From contig NZ_SGXJ01000001.1 of assembly GCF_004216905.1 (NCBI RefSeq), positions 682,001 to 746,000 of the forward strand: a DNA stretch of 64,000 nt, read 5' to 3'. This DNA comes from Kribbella sp. VKM Ac-2569 (GTDB lineage Bacteria > Actinomycetota > Actinomycetes > Propionibacteriales > Kribbellaceae). The notes below the pieces were generated by a model that did no database searches, was not told where the DNA came from, and worked only from the letters and a program-made list of their open reading frames with translations. The translations under genes were made by a program, and so were the position numbers. Positions within the stretch are counted from its first letter, which is position 1; each line of letters begins with the position of its first letter. Shown piece by piece: positions 1 through 8,139 of the stretch.

Positions 1-1271
1 GGCAGTACGACCAGGTGACGCCGAAGGCCGGCAACACGTACGTCGGCGCACCGGGAGCGATCATCGACGGGCAGCACAAGAATCTGTACGCGTTCACCGG
101 GCCGGCGGGCGGCGTCGTCATCCGGAACCTCACCATCCAGAACTTCGGGCGCCACGGTTCCAACAACGACGAGGGCGTGGTGAACCGCGAAACCTCGGCG
201 GCCTGGACGATCCTCGGGAACACGATCCGGAACAACGCCGGGAACGCGGTCATGGTCGGCACCCGGAACCTGCTGCGCCACAACTGCCTCGCGGACAACG
301 GGCAGAGCGGCTTCGGCACGTACAACGCCACCGCCAGGGTTTCGAACATCACGATCGACGGCAACGAGATCACCGGCAACAACATCGACGACTGGGAGCG
401 CATCAGGCCCGGCTGCGGCTGCACGGCCGGAGGGAAGTTCTGGGAGGTCACCGGAGCGATCGTGCGGAACAACTGGGTGCACGACAACAAGGGCGTCGGC
501 CTCTGGGCCACCACGAACAACGCCGGATTCCTCTTCGAGGGCAACTACATCGCCGGCAACGACGCCCAGGGCCTGATCTACGAGATCAGCTACAACGCGG
601 TCATCCGGAGCAACACGTTCGTCGGCAACGGCTACGTCCAGGGCCCGAGCAACGGCAACTTCCCGACCGGAGCCATCTACATCTCCGGGTCGGGGAGCGA
701 TTCGCGGGTCCACGCGGGCTCCGGCCGGACCCTCGAGATCACCGACAACGTCTTCACGGACAACTGGTCGGGCGTCGTGCTGTGGGAGAGCTCCGACCGC
801 TTCTCGGGATCACCCGCGGAGGGCAGCCACGCCGACACCCTGGTGAACCCGGGGGTGGTCACCGCCAAGACCTGCACCAAGGCCAACATCACGGCAAAGC
901 CCTACTTCGACGACTGCCGGTGGAAGACCCAGAACGTTCAGGTCCACCACAATCTCTTCAGCCTCGACCCGAGCCACCTTCCGGAGACCTGCAGCTCACA
1001 GAGCGGCTGTGGCTACAACGGCCTGTTCGCGAACTTCGGGACCTACCCCGCGTGGTCGCCGTACAAGGGCACCGTGATCGAGGAAGCCGTTGCACTGCAG
1101 CAGAACAACAGGTTCTCCTCGAACGTCTACTCAGGCCCGTGGAGCTTCGTCGTTCCCGCACAGGGCTCCCGGGCGAACTGGGCGACCTGGCAGGGCGCGC
1201 CGTACAGCCAGGACACGGACAGCGTGATCAAGCTGCCGACTCCCGCCAGCGGATCGACCGGGGGGCGCTGA
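1..1271 (+). CDS. Right-handed parallel beta-helix protein, 5'-truncated by window edge
   Basis: The reading frame is open from base 3 and ends at 1271; the first in-frame GTG (15) is probably not the true start because upstream codons read on as QYDQ, so the N-terminus lies outside the window. The visible part, about 420 residues, is rich in short N/G/D/T repeats such as IRNLTIQN, ILGNTIRNN, ITIDGNEITGNN and VHHNLF spaced about 20-25 residues apart, the signature of a right-handed parallel beta-helix as in pectate-lyase-like and periplasmic copper-binding NosD-type repeats. Several cysteine pairs (for example GCGC) fit an exported protein. The substrate cannot be inferred; polysaccharide binding or cleavage is typical of the fold. 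A small gene follows after four bases. Confidence 0.8.
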   Translation, partial: QYDQVTPKAGNTYVGAPGAIIDGQHKNLYAFTGPAGGVVIRNLTIQNFGRHGSNNDEGVVNRETSAAWTILGNTIRNNAGNAVMVGTRNLLRHNCLADNGQSGFGTYNATARVSNITIDGNEITGNNIDDWERIRPGCGCTAGGKFWEVTGAIVRNNWVHDNKGVGLWATTNNAGFLFEGNYIAGNDAQGLIYEISYNAVIRSNTFVGNGYVQGPSNGNFPTGAIYISGSGSDSRVHAGSGRTLEITDNVFTDNWSGVVLWESSDRFSGSPAEGSHADTLVNPGVVTAKTCTKANITAKPYFDDCRWKTQNVQVHHNLFSLDPSHLPETCSSQSGCGYNGLFANFGTYPAWSPYKGTVIEEAVALQQNNRFSSNVYSGPWSFVVPAQGSRANWATWQGAPYSQDTDSVIKLPTPASGSTGGR

Positions 1272-1275
1272 AGCG

Positions 1276-1632
1276 ATGATCGGGCCTCCGGAGCGAGCCG
1301 CCTGTGAGCAGATCGCGCTGCTCCGGTCGGTCGGGTACGCCGCGTTCGGCCGGCACGAGCGGGACCTCGACGTGCTCGACCTGGTCTTCGACAGCCTCAT
1401 CGACCAGCCCGGAGGCGACGACGTACGACGGCTGCGCTTCGCAGGGCACGGGGTGACGCTGGATGTGGAACGCACCACGCTGACCGTGGAACTGTGGGTC
1501 TCCCCGGCCGGTCCGGTCGTGGTCGAGGCCCGCGGCGGCGACAGCCCCGGGGACGCCCAGGTGGTGAGCTTCCTGCTGCGGTGGCCGGGCAGCGCACAAC
1601 GGCCGGTCCGGACCGCCTGGATCATGCTCTGA
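1276..1632 (+). CDS. Small conserved-type protein of unknown function, 118 aa
   Basis: ATG at 1276 sits four bases after the stop of the beta-helix gene, with a G-run (1260-1265) as possible ribosome-binding site, suggesting translational coupling. There is no signal peptide or membrane segment. A helical N-terminus with AFGRHERDLDVLDLVFDS is followed by beta-rich segments (LRFAGHGVTLDVE, LTVELWVSP). From memory this pattern resembles the roughly 120-residue proteins that accompany sigma factors in actinobacterial CHAT/S8-protease loci; a sigma factor does lie next door but converges on it. Function is unknown and the family resemblance is a tentative inference. Confidence 0.6.
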   Translation: MIGPPERAACEQIALLRSVGYAAFGRHERDLDVLDLVFDSLIDQPGGDDVRRLRFAGHGVTLDVERTTLTVELWVSPAGPVVVEARGGDSPGDAQVVSFLLRWPGSAQRPVRTAWIML

Positions 1633-1645
1633 CCAGAGCATGATC
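1620..1645. repeat. Near-perfect 26-bp palindrome at the end of the 118-aa gene
   Basis: Arms of 12 bases (GATCATGCTCTG at 1620-1631 and CAGAGCATGATC at 1634-1645) flank two bases. The palindrome contains the stop codon of the upstream gene and lies between two convergent genes. It has no T-run, so it is either a weak bidirectional terminator or a protein-binding site. Confidence 0.7.
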
Positions 1646-1674
1646 GGTCGGCGGCCCGGACCGGGTCTGCTGCC

Positions 1675-2244
1675 TCAGGAGGCAAGCAGCAGTCTGAGCT
1701 TCTCCAGGCAACGGCCGCGGATCGGGCCGATGCTGCCGATCGGAATCCCGATCGTCGCGGAGATCTCGGCGTACGGCGTCGGCGGATCGGACATCAGCAT
1801 GCCGAGCAGCTGCTGCCACCGGTCGGGCAGCTTTTCGAGCGCCCGTCGTACGTCGTCCGCCCGTTCGCCGGCGATCAGGTCGGAGTCCAGCTCCGGCGCG
1901 TCACCGGCCACGTCCTCGAACGCCGTTGCTTCGTAGGTCAGCAGCACGCGCTTGCGGAACGCCAGTACCCGCAGGCATTCCCGGCGCGTGGTGACGACCA
2001 GCCAGGCGCCGACCCGTTCGGGGTCGACGCGATTGATGTGCTCGAGCAACCGCAGCCAGACCACCTGCGAGACGTCAGCGGCGTCGCTGTCGCCCAGGCG
2101 GAAGCTGCGGGTGACGGCCCATACGAGCCGTGCATAGTGATCGACCAACTGGCTCCAAGCCCCCTGATCCCCCGCCGCGGCCCTGATCACCAGAGTCGCG
2201 GCCTCGGATCGGGCCACGGCCGATCTTTCCAGTACTACAGTCAC
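1675..2244 (-). CDS. RNA polymerase sigma-70 family (ECF-like) sigma factor
   Basis: A 189-residue protein with sigma region 2 at about residues 28-70 (AWSQLVDHYARLVWAV, DVSQVVWLRLLEHI) and region 4 at about 135-183 (LPDRWQQLLGMLM, YAEISATIGIPIGSIGP), the normal length for a group 4 sigma factor. The frame is open to 2271, but a GTG at 2244 preceded by AGGGGGG at 2250-2256 is the better start. It lies 30 bases downstream of the exopolysaccharide phosphotransferase gene on the same strand, so the two may be co-transcribed. No anti-sigma factor is adjacent. In related proteins region 2 melts and binds the -10 element and region 4 binds -35; the regulon cannot be told from here. Confidence 0.88.
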   Translation of the reverse strand: MTVVLERSAVARSEAATLVIRAAAGDQGAWSQLVDHYARLVWAVTRSFRLGDSDAADVSQVVWLRLLEHINRVDPERVGAWLVVTTRRECLRVLAFRKRVLLTYEATAFEDVAGDAPELDSDLIAGERADDVRRALEKLPDRWQQLLGMLMSDPPTPYAEISATIGIPIGSIGPIRGRCLEKLRLLLAS

Positions 2245-2274
2245 GGATTCCCCCCTCGGGAACACAAACACCGC

Positions 2275-3813
2275 CTAGTACGCGCCGTCGCTCCCCAGCA
2301 CTGCGCGTGCGGTCTTCCACAGAATCAAAAGGTCCAACGCGATCGACCAGTTGTCGGCGTACCGCAGGTCGAGCCGCATGGACTCCTCCCACGTCAGGTC
2401 GCTCCGGCCGCTGACCTGCCACAGGCCGGTCAGGCCCGGCTTCACGAGCATCCGCCGCGCGTCGTCGATCGCGTACTGCGCGACCTCGGCGGGCAATGGT
2501 GGACGCGGGCCAACCAGTGACATGTCCCCCCGGAGCACGTTCACCAGCTGCGGCAGCTCGTCGATCGAGAACCGTCGCAAGTACCGCCCGACCCTGGTCA
2601 CCCGCGGGTCGTCGCGGAGCTTGAACAGGACCCCGTTACCGTCGCTCAGCGCGTGCAGCTCCGCCTTGCGTGCCTCGGCGTCGGCCACCATCGTGCGGAA
2701 CTTCAGCATCTGGAACTGTTCACCGCCCCGTCCCACCCGGGTCTGCCGGAACAGCACCGGACCGCGGCTGGTGAACTTCACCAGAACCGCTGTGACCATC
2801 AGGAGCGGCGCAACCGCCAGCAACATCAGGCAGCCGACCACCCGGTCGAAGATGCTCTTCAGCACATGCGGTCCACCGCTCACCGACGGCCGCTCCAGGT
2901 GCAGCAGCGACAGCCCGGCAACCGGCCGGATCGAGATCCGCGGACCCGCCACCTCGACGATCCCCGGCGACACGATCAGGTCGACCCCGCGCTGTTCGAG
3001 CGCCCAGGACAACTTGCGCAACGAGTGACCGGTCAACTCCGGGTCGGCCGCCACTGCGACCACCTCGACGTCGTACTGGTCGACCGCCGCCAGGATGTCC
3101 ATCTCGGCACGGCCCAGCCGCTCAGGGCTGGTCTCGCTCAACGGTTCCTCGAACGCGTCGCCGCGCGGCAGGCAACTCGCCACCACGACGTACCCGTCGG
3201 TCTTCCGCTCCTCCAGGTGCCGCCGCAGCGTGGTCACCTGATCGTTGCGTCCGACAACGAGCACCCGGCGCATACACCGGCCGTCGAACCGCCGGCCGGA
3301 GATCTGCCGGTGCAGCACCCAGCGCGCGAACATCGCCGCGAAACAGGTCATCGGCACCGCCAGCACGACGAAACCACGCGCCACCTGGAACTTGGTCGCG
3401 TACGACGTCACCGCTACCACCGCGGTCAGCGCGACGGCCGCCCGGATGATCGAGCGGAACTCTTCAGGGCCCGTGCCGAAGTAGCGGGTCTCATAACCCC
3501 GCTCCAGCGCCACACAGGCCAGCCACGCGATCGGTAACGCGGCTCCGAGCAGAACATAGTCGAGGTTGATCTGGGCACCGAACCGGACGACGAGCGCCAG
3601 CGAGACACCGAGCAGCGCGGCCGCGAGGTCGCCGGCGAGCGCTGCCCACCGGTACTTCGCGACCCAACGCGCCTCGGTGAACCGTGCCGCACGCGGCACG
3701 ACCGCAGGTACAACGTCCGGTACCACCCAGACCGGCCGACGTCGTTCCCCCGACGGCGCCGGCCGAAGGTCAGCCGGTTCGGCCAACCCCTCAGACATGA
3801 CAAGATCAGTCAC
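2275..3813 (-). CDS. Exopolysaccharide polyprenyl glycosylphosphotransferase (WcaJ/CpsE type)
   Basis: 512 residues. The N-terminal half has about four to five membrane segments after a polar start and a CoA-binding-like domain (VLVVGRNDQVTTLRRHLEER). The C-terminal third is the bacterial sugar transferase domain: a membrane re-entrant segment around FDRVVGCLMLLAVAPLLM, then FRQTRVGRGG, MLKFRTMV, DELPQLVNVLRGDMSLVGPRP and KPGLTGLWQVSGRSDL. Enzymes of this family move a sugar-1-phosphate from a nucleotide sugar to undecaprenyl phosphate, the first membrane step of exopolysaccharide assembly. The GTG at 3813 has a GGGGGG stretch about 9 bases upstream. No other exopolysaccharide genes are nearby, so it stands as an isolated initiator gene. 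Its substrate sugar cannot be read from sequence. Confidence 0.9.
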   Translation of the reverse strand: MTDLVMSEGLAEPADLRPAPSGERRRPVWVVPDVVPAVVPRAARFTEARWVAKYRWAALAGDLAAALLGVSLALVVRFGAQINLDYVLLGAALPIAWLACVALERGYETRYFGTGPEEFRSIIRAAVALTAVVAVTSYATKFQVARGFVVLAVPMTCFAAMFARWVLHRQISGRRFDGRCMRRVLVVGRNDQVTTLRRHLEERKTDGYVVVASCLPRGDAFEEPLSETSPERLGRAEMDILAAVDQYDVEVVAVAADPELTGHSLRKLSWALEQRGVDLIVSPGIVEVAGPRISIRPVAGLSLLHLERPSVSGGPHVLKSIFDRVVGCLMLLAVAPLLMVTAVLVKFTSRGPVLFRQTRVGRGGEQFQMLKFRTMVADAEARKAELHALSDGNGVLFKLRDDPRVTRVGRYLRRFSIDELPQLVNVLRGDMSLVGPRPPLPAEVAQYAIDDARRMLVKPGLTGLWQVSGRSDLTWEESMRLDLRYADNWSIALDLLILWKTARAVLGSDGAY

Positions 3814-4000
3814 GCACAGTCACCCCCCACAGGTGAAAACCGAAACCCGTGACCAACCCACACCCCGTCACGGACCTCGTCCCAAACGCCGCCCCCACAA
3901 CGGCGTGAACCAGAGAGTACTACGTGGATGCAGCGCGCAACAGCACCGGAGGAGAGTGTTTACCCCTGCGTAAAGTCGACTCTGCGGTTCCGTAAATCAA

Positions 4001-4039
4001 AGACCCCCGGGAACCCGTTCGCCGGGTTCCCAGGGGTCT
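4001..4039 (-). terminator. Rho-independent-like terminator after pspA-pspAA
   Basis: Arms of 17 bases (AGACCCCCGGGAACCCG at 4001-4017 against 4023-4039, one mismatch) close a five-base loop. Read on the minus strand the stem is followed by TTTGATTT, so it serves the phage-shock operon. Confidence 0.85.
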
Positions 4040-4097
4040 CAAATGATTACTTCAAGTGACCAGTCGCCGGGTCGGGGCACTGATCGGGGGTGGTGCT

Positions 4098-4373
4098 TCA
4101 GCCGGCGATCAGGCCGTCGCCGCTGATCAGTTCCCGCATCTCGGCGAGCGAGCTGTCCGACGGGGGCAGGATGGCGTCGGAGTCGTGCAGCTCGTTGTCC
4201 GGCACCTGCTCGCCGGAGCGGACGAAGTCCAGCAGCGCGGCGAACGCGGTCTGGTACGCCGTCTCGTCGCCGGACGACACGGCCTTCTCGAGGTCGCCGT
4301 CCACCGCGTTGAGCGCGTCCAGCTTGTCGTCGGCCAGTCGCCACTGGCCTTCACCCATGATGCGAACGATCAC
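4098..4373 (-). CDS. PspA-associated protein PspAA
   Basis: A 91-residue acidic protein starting MIVRIMGEGQWRL, the typical opening of the PspAA family that sits beside PspA in actinobacteria and archaea. Its ATG overlaps the pspA stop by four bases, so the genes are translationally coupled. The family has one small mixed alpha/beta domain, here with an acidic helix (LNAVDGDLEKAV) and a polar C-terminal tail; no enzyme motif is visible. It is thought to assist PspA in envelope-stress protection, which is knowledge of the family rather than anything seen here. A strong terminator follows. Confidence 0.85.
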   Translation of the reverse strand: MIVRIMGEGQWRLADDKLDALNAVDGDLEKAVSSGDETAYQTAFAALLDFVRSGEQVPDNELHDSDAILPPSDSSLAEMRELISGDGLIAG

Positions 4374-5188
4374 CGAACATCTCCGTCCTGAGGTCGCGCC
4401 GGCTCGGCTGCCGGCTGCTGCACTGGCTGGGCGGACTGCGGCTGGGCCTGTGCGGCCCCCTCACCGGAGAGCTCCTTCGGCGCATCGCCGCCGGACAGCT
4501 GGGCCTTCATCGCGGCCAGCTCGTTCTCCACGTCGGAGCCGGACGACATCCGGTCAAGCTCCAGGGTGATGTTGTCCTTGACGGTGCCGCTCGCGTCGTC
4601 GAGCGCGCCGGAGGCGAGCAGCTCGTCGATCGCGCCGGCCCGGGCCTGCATCTGCTGGGTCTTGTCCTCGGCCCGCTGGACCGCGAGACCGACGTCGCTC
4701 ATCTCCTCGGAGATGCCCGAGAAGGCCTCGTTGATCCGGGTCTGCGCCTCGGCCGCGGTGTAGGTGGCCTTGATGGTCTCCTTGCGGGTCCGGAACGACT
4801 CGACCTTGGCCTGCAGCCGCTGGGAGGCCAGCGTCAGCTTCTCCTCCTCACCCTGCAACTGGGCGTGCTGGGTGGTCAGGTCGTCGATCTGGCCCTGCAG
4901 ACCGGACTTGCGGGTCAGGGCCTCGCGGGCCAGGTCCTCGCGGCCCATCGAGAGCGCCTTCTGCGCCTGCTCCTGCAGCTTGGCCGACTGGGACTGCAGC
5001 TGAGACGCCTGCAGCTCCACCCGCTTCCGGCTGGTGGCCACGTCGGCCACGCCCCGCCGTACCTTCTGCAACAGCTCGAGCTGCTTCTGATACGAGTAGT
5101 CAAGGGTTTCGCGAGGATCCTCGGCCTTGTCCAGGGCGGAGTTCGCCTTGGCCTTGAAGATCGTCGACATCCGCTTGAAGATGCTCAT
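4370..5188 (-). CDS. pspA: PspA/IM30 family phage-shock protein
   Basis: 272 residues starting MSIFKRMSTIFKAKANSALDKAEDP, the classical amphipathic N-terminal helix followed by long coiled coil (residues about 25-220; LEEQAQKAL- and LQAKVESFRTRK-type heptads) and a disordered Q/P/A-rich tail. The frame stays open to 5266, but the ATG at 5188 matches the family start. PspA-type proteins coat damaged cytoplasmic membrane and limit proton leakage. It is the first gene of a two-gene operon with pspAA. The 165-base gap to the divergent DUF3043 gene must hold both promoters. The repeated QPQSAQPVQQPAAEPA-like tail is longer than in enterobacterial PspA. Confidence 0.9.
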   Translation of the reverse strand: MSIFKRMSTIFKAKANSALDKAEDPRETLDYSYQKQLELLQKVRRGVADVATSRKRVELQASQLQSQSAKLQEQAQKALSMGREDLAREALTRKSGLQGQIDDLTTQHAQLQGEEEKLTLASQRLQAKVESFRTRKETIKATYTAAEAQTRINEAFSGISEEMSDVGLAVQRAEDKTQQMQARAGAIDELLASGALDDASGTVKDNITLELDRMSSGSDVENELAAMKAQLSGGDAPKELSGEGAAQAQPQSAQPVQQPAAEPARPQDGDVR

Positions 5189-5353
5189 CGATATCCGTAC
5201 CCCTTCTGTGCCGGAGTGACGACCCGGCGTGCGTGCCTTCCACCCTATGTCCCACCGGGTCACCACACCATCAGGACTGGCCCCGATAAAGTAGGAGAAG
5301 GTCCGGGGACCACCCCGAGTCGCGACCTGCCCTGCGAATGAGGTTCTGACCCC

Positions 5354-5941
5354 GTGTTCCGTCGTACCAAGTCTGAGACAGATACCACCGTACCCGCCGA
5401 CGCCCAGGGCAAGCCGGGCGGCAAGGGCCGGCCCACGCCGAGCCGCAAGGACGCGGAGGCCGCCCGCAAGGCCGCGTTCAAGAAGCCGCGCAACCGCAAG
5501 GAGGCCTCGGCGATCCGGCGGGACAAGGTCCGGACCGAGCGCGCCAAGATGCAGGCGGCGATGCAGACCGGCGACGACCGCTACCTGCCGGCCGCCGACA
5601 AGGGCCCGGTACGGCGGTTCGCCCGGGACTACGTCGACGCGCGCTACTCGGTGATGGAGTTCGCGCTGCCGGTCCTCCTGGTGGTGTCGCTGGTGGGCGT
5701 GGTGTTCTCGCCGCAGTTCCCGTGGCTGGCCGGGATGGTGAACCTGCTGTTCCTGTTCATGATCCTGCTGATCGCGGCGGACTGGTTCCTGCTCACCTCC
5801 GGGCTGAAGAAGCAGGTGGGGATCAAGTTCCCGAAGGAGTCGACCAAGGGGATCGGGTTCTACGCGGTCCGGCGGACCATGCAGATGCGCCGCTGGCGGC
5901 TGCCGAAGCCGATGGTGAAGCGCGGCGAGAAGCCGTCCTGA
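5354..5941 (+). CDS. DUF3043 family membrane protein
   Basis: 195 residues, GTG start with GAGG about ten bases upstream. A long Lys/Arg-rich cytosolic N-terminus (residues 1-95, including KDAEAARKAAFKKPRNRKEASAIRRDK) precedes two closely spaced membrane helices (about 103-120 and 125-147) and a basic C-terminus. This architecture is the DUF3043 family, found across Actinomycetota as a single-copy gene of unknown role. The clustered positive charge on both sides of the hairpin suggests a cytosol-facing platform near the membrane. It is divergent from pspA. Confidence 0.85.
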   Translation: MFRRTKSETDTTVPADAQGKPGGKGRPTPSRKDAEAARKAAFKKPRNRKEASAIRRDKVRTERAKMQAAMQTGDDRYLPAADKGPVRRFARDYVDARYSVMEFALPVLLVVSLVGVVFSPQFPWLAGMVNLLFLFMILLIAADWFLLTSGLKKQVGIKFPKESTKGIGFYAVRRTMQMRRWRLPKPMVKRGEKPS

Positions 5942-5976
5942 GCGCAGGCACGGAGCGCAGCAAGTAGGGTCGGACC

Positions 5977-6987
5977 ATGGACTTCCGCTATCTGGGCAAC
6001 AGTGGTCTCAAGGTCAGCGAGATCTCGTACGGCAACTGGCTGACGCACGGCTCCCAGGTGGAGAACGAGCAGGCCAAGGCCTGCGTGCGGGCGGCCCTGG
6101 AGGCCGGCATCACGACGTTCGACACCGCCGACGTCTACGCCAACACCAAGGCCGAGTCGGTGCTCGGCGAGGCGCTGGCCGGCGAGCGCCGTGAGTCGCT
6201 GGAGATCTTCACCAAGGTGTACTGGCCGACCGGTCCGGGCGGACCGAACGACACCGGTCTGTCCCGCAAGCACATCCACGAGTCGATCAACGGGTCGCTC
6301 AAGCGCCTCGGCACCGACTACGTCGACCTGTACCAGGCGCATCGGTACGACACCGAGACGCCGCTCGAGGAGACGATGGAGGCGTTCGCCGACGTCGTCC
6401 GGCAGGGCAAGGCGCTGTACATCGGCGTGTCGGAGTGGACCGCGGAGCAGTTGCAGGAGGGCCACCGGCTGGCCCGTGAGCTGCGCATCCCGTTCGTCTC
6501 GAACCAGCCGCAGTACAGCATGCTGTGGCGGGTGATCGAGGCCGAGGTGGTGCCGGCGTCGGAGGAGCTCGGCATCGGCCAGGTCGTGTTCTCGCCGATC
6601 GCGCAGGGCGTGCTCACCGGCAAGTACCTGCCCGGTCAGCAGCCGCCGGAAGGCTCCCGGGCGACCGACGCCAACGGGTCCAACTTCATCAAGCGGTTCC
6701 TCACCGACGACGTACTCACCCGGGTCCAGGAGCTGAAGCCGCTCGCCGACGAGGCGGACCTCTCGCTGTCGCAGCTCGCGATCGCGTGGGTGCTGCAGAA
6801 CAGCAACGTCTCGTCGGCCATCATCGGCGCCTCCCGGCCCGAGCAGGTCACCGAGAACGTGAAGGCGGCCGGCGTGACGCTGGACGAGGATCTGCTGAAG
6901 CGGATCGACGAGGTGCTCGGCCACATCGTGGAGAGCGACCCGGCCAAGACCGCGCAGAACGCCCCGCAGAAGCGGCCGAACTCATGA
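5977..6987 (+). CDS. Aldo/keto reductase, potassium-channel beta-subunit-like
   Basis: 336 residues covering a whole (beta/alpha)8 aldo/keto reductase. The tetrad positions are visible: Asp and Tyr in FDTADVYAN, Lys in IFTKVYWP and His in VDLYQAHRYD. The opening MDFRYLGNSGLKVSEISYG and the segments SEWTAEQ and NVSSAIIGASRPEQV fit the Kv-beta/YhdN-like AKR branch, which uses NADPH to reduce aldehydes or ketones; the natural substrate is not predictable. Its stop overlaps the start of the 69-residue gene (ATGA), so both are probably co-translated. This is one of three AKRs in the window and the three are not close relatives. Confidence 0.92.
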   Translation: MDFRYLGNSGLKVSEISYGNWLTHGSQVENEQAKACVRAALEAGITTFDTADVYANTKAESVLGEALAGERRESLEIFTKVYWPTGPGGPNDTGLSRKHIHESINGSLKRLGTDYVDLYQAHRYDTETPLEETMEAFADVVRQGKALYIGVSEWTAEQLQEGHRLARELRIPFVSNQPQYSMLWRVIEAEVVPASEELGIGQVVFSPIAQGVLTGKYLPGQQPPEGSRATDANGSNFIKRFLTDDVLTRVQELKPLADEADLSLSQLAIAWVLQNSNVSSAIIGASRPEQVTENVKAAGVTLDEDLLKRIDEVLGHIVESDPAKTAQNAPQKRPNS

Positions 6988-7193
6988 GCTGGAGCTGGCG
7001 GTTCGAGACCGCGACCGGCGCCCTGGTCGATCCGGGCGAGGTCGGCGGGGCCGACTTCTCGGCGCAGGGTGACGCGGAGAGCTGGCTGGGTGAGGTCTGG
7101 CGGGACCTGGCCGACCGTGGCGTCGGTCAGGTGTTCCTGCTGGAGGACGGCCGCGAGGTCTACGGACCCATGAGCCTCTCCTCCGCCGAATAA
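6984..7193 (+). CDS. Small protein of unknown function, 69 aa
   Basis: ATG at 6984 overlaps the stop of the aldo/keto reductase. The product starts MSWSWRFETATG, has an acidic middle with regularly spaced aromatic residues (ESWLGEVWRDLADRG) and ends YGPMSLSSAE. There is no signal peptide, membrane helix or metal motif. Length, acidic charge and coupling to the upstream gene suggest a real small protein; I recognise no characterised family. The cobalamin riboswitch begins about 30 bases after its stop and belongs to the next operon. Confidence 0.65.
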   Translation: MSWSWRFETATGALVDPGEVGGADFSAQGDAESWLGEVWRDLADRGVGQVFLLEDGREVYGPMSLSSAE

Positions 7194-7222
7194 GGGCAGA
7201 GTAAGCTTCGGTCGAACCACAC

Positions 7223-7320
7223 GCCTGCGTCACAGGGAAGCCGGTCCAAGTCCGGCGCTGACCCGCAACCGTAGGCCACCCCATGAACAGGGTGGCGAGC
7301 CGGAACACTGTGACGCAGGC
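7223..7320 (+). promoter_or_regulatory. Cobalamin (B12) riboswitch
   Basis: The conserved core is present: GGGAAGCCGGT, then GTCCGGCGCTGACCCGC and AACCGTA (about 7235-7273), and a B12-box-like GAGCCGGAACAC at 7297-7307. The 13-base closing arms 7223-7235 (GCCTGCGTCACAG) and 7308-7320 are perfectly complementary. The element lies 103 bases before the first gene of an operon for corrinoid transport and salvage, so repression by adenosylcobalamin is the expected logic. The downstream G+C-rich stretch at 7337-7357 (CCCGCCGTGGTCCGCGGG) may form the expression platform. Confidence 0.9.
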
Positions 7321-7422
7321 AGTCAGGCTCAACTACCCGCCGTGGTCCGCGGGTGGAGCCCCTACCCTGCCGGTGCAGGCGGGACCTCCTCCACCGGGCT
7401 GCGGCCCGACCGAGGAACCACC

Positions 7423-8139
7423 ATGACTGCACACCGGACCGTACGACTGGTCCTCAGCCTGCTGGCGGGTCTCCTGCTGGCTGGGACCGTTGCCACCGTC
7501 TCAGCGACCGCCGCCCCGACCGAGGACGGCTACCGCTTCTGGGGCTACTACCAGTGGAGCAACGGCCAGTGGGCCTTCTCCCAGAAGGGCGCCGACGCCT
7601 TCGTCCCGGCCGACGGAGCCGTGGAGGGCTGGCGGTTCGCCGTCGGTGGCGCCAAGCCCCGGGTCCCGCGGGCCGCGGGTGACTTCGACGCGATCTGCGG
7701 CAAGACCCCGGCCGAGACCGGCAAGAAGCGGATCGCACTGGTCGTCGACCCCGGTACGCCGGAGGACGCGGTCGTCGGTGATACGCCGGGTGAAGCCAAG
7801 GGCACCTGCGTGGTGACCGCCCCGAAGTCGACCGGCGCGCAGATCCTCGCCGCGGCCGGACCGGTCCGGATCGAGAAGGGCCTGACCTGCGGCGTCGCGG
7901 GCTACCCGTCCAAGAGCTGCGGCGACCAGGTGAAGAACATCAAGGTCCCGGCCACCGAGACCCCGGTCACGCTGCAGATCGGCGCAGCGGTGGGCTCGAC
8001 AGCAACACCTGCTGCTTCCACGCCTTCTTCAGACAGCAGTGGTACGCCGTGGACCGGCATCATCATCGCCGTCGTCGTGGTCCTCCTGCTGGCGGGCGGC
8101 GGGTTCTTCCTCAACCGTCGGCGTACTGCGGCGAGCTAA
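7423..8139 (+). CDS. Exported, C-terminally membrane-anchored protein of a B12-regulated ECF operon
   Basis: 238 residues. ATG at 7423 follows GAGGAA; an upstream in-frame ATG-less extension to 7342 lacks such a site. Residues 1-30 form a signal peptide (LVLSLLAGLLLAGTVA ending in SATAA). The extracytoplasmic domain carries YRFWGYYQW early on and four cysteines (DAICGK, GTCVV, GLTCG, KSCGD) that could make two disulfides. A Thr/Ser/Ala-rich stalk precedes a C-terminal helix (GIIIAVVVVLLLAGGGFFL) and a short Arg-rich tail, so it is anchored facing outward. It is the first gene after the riboswitch and abuts the EcfT gene. Similar first genes occur in Streptomyces B12-regulated ECF loci; a corrinoid-capture role is plausible but inferred only from context. 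Confidence 0.8.
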   Translation: MTAHRTVRLVLSLLAGLLLAGTVATVSATAAPTEDGYRFWGYYQWSNGQWAFSQKGADAFVPADGAVEGWRFAVGGAKPRVPRAAGDFDAICGKTPAETGKKRIALVVDPGTPEDAVVGDTPGEAKGTCVVTAPKSTGAQILAAAGPVRIEKGLTCGVAGYPSKSCGDQVKNIKVPATETPVTLQIGAAVGSTATPAASTPSSDSSGTPWTGIIIAVVVVLLLAGGGFFLNRRRTAAS

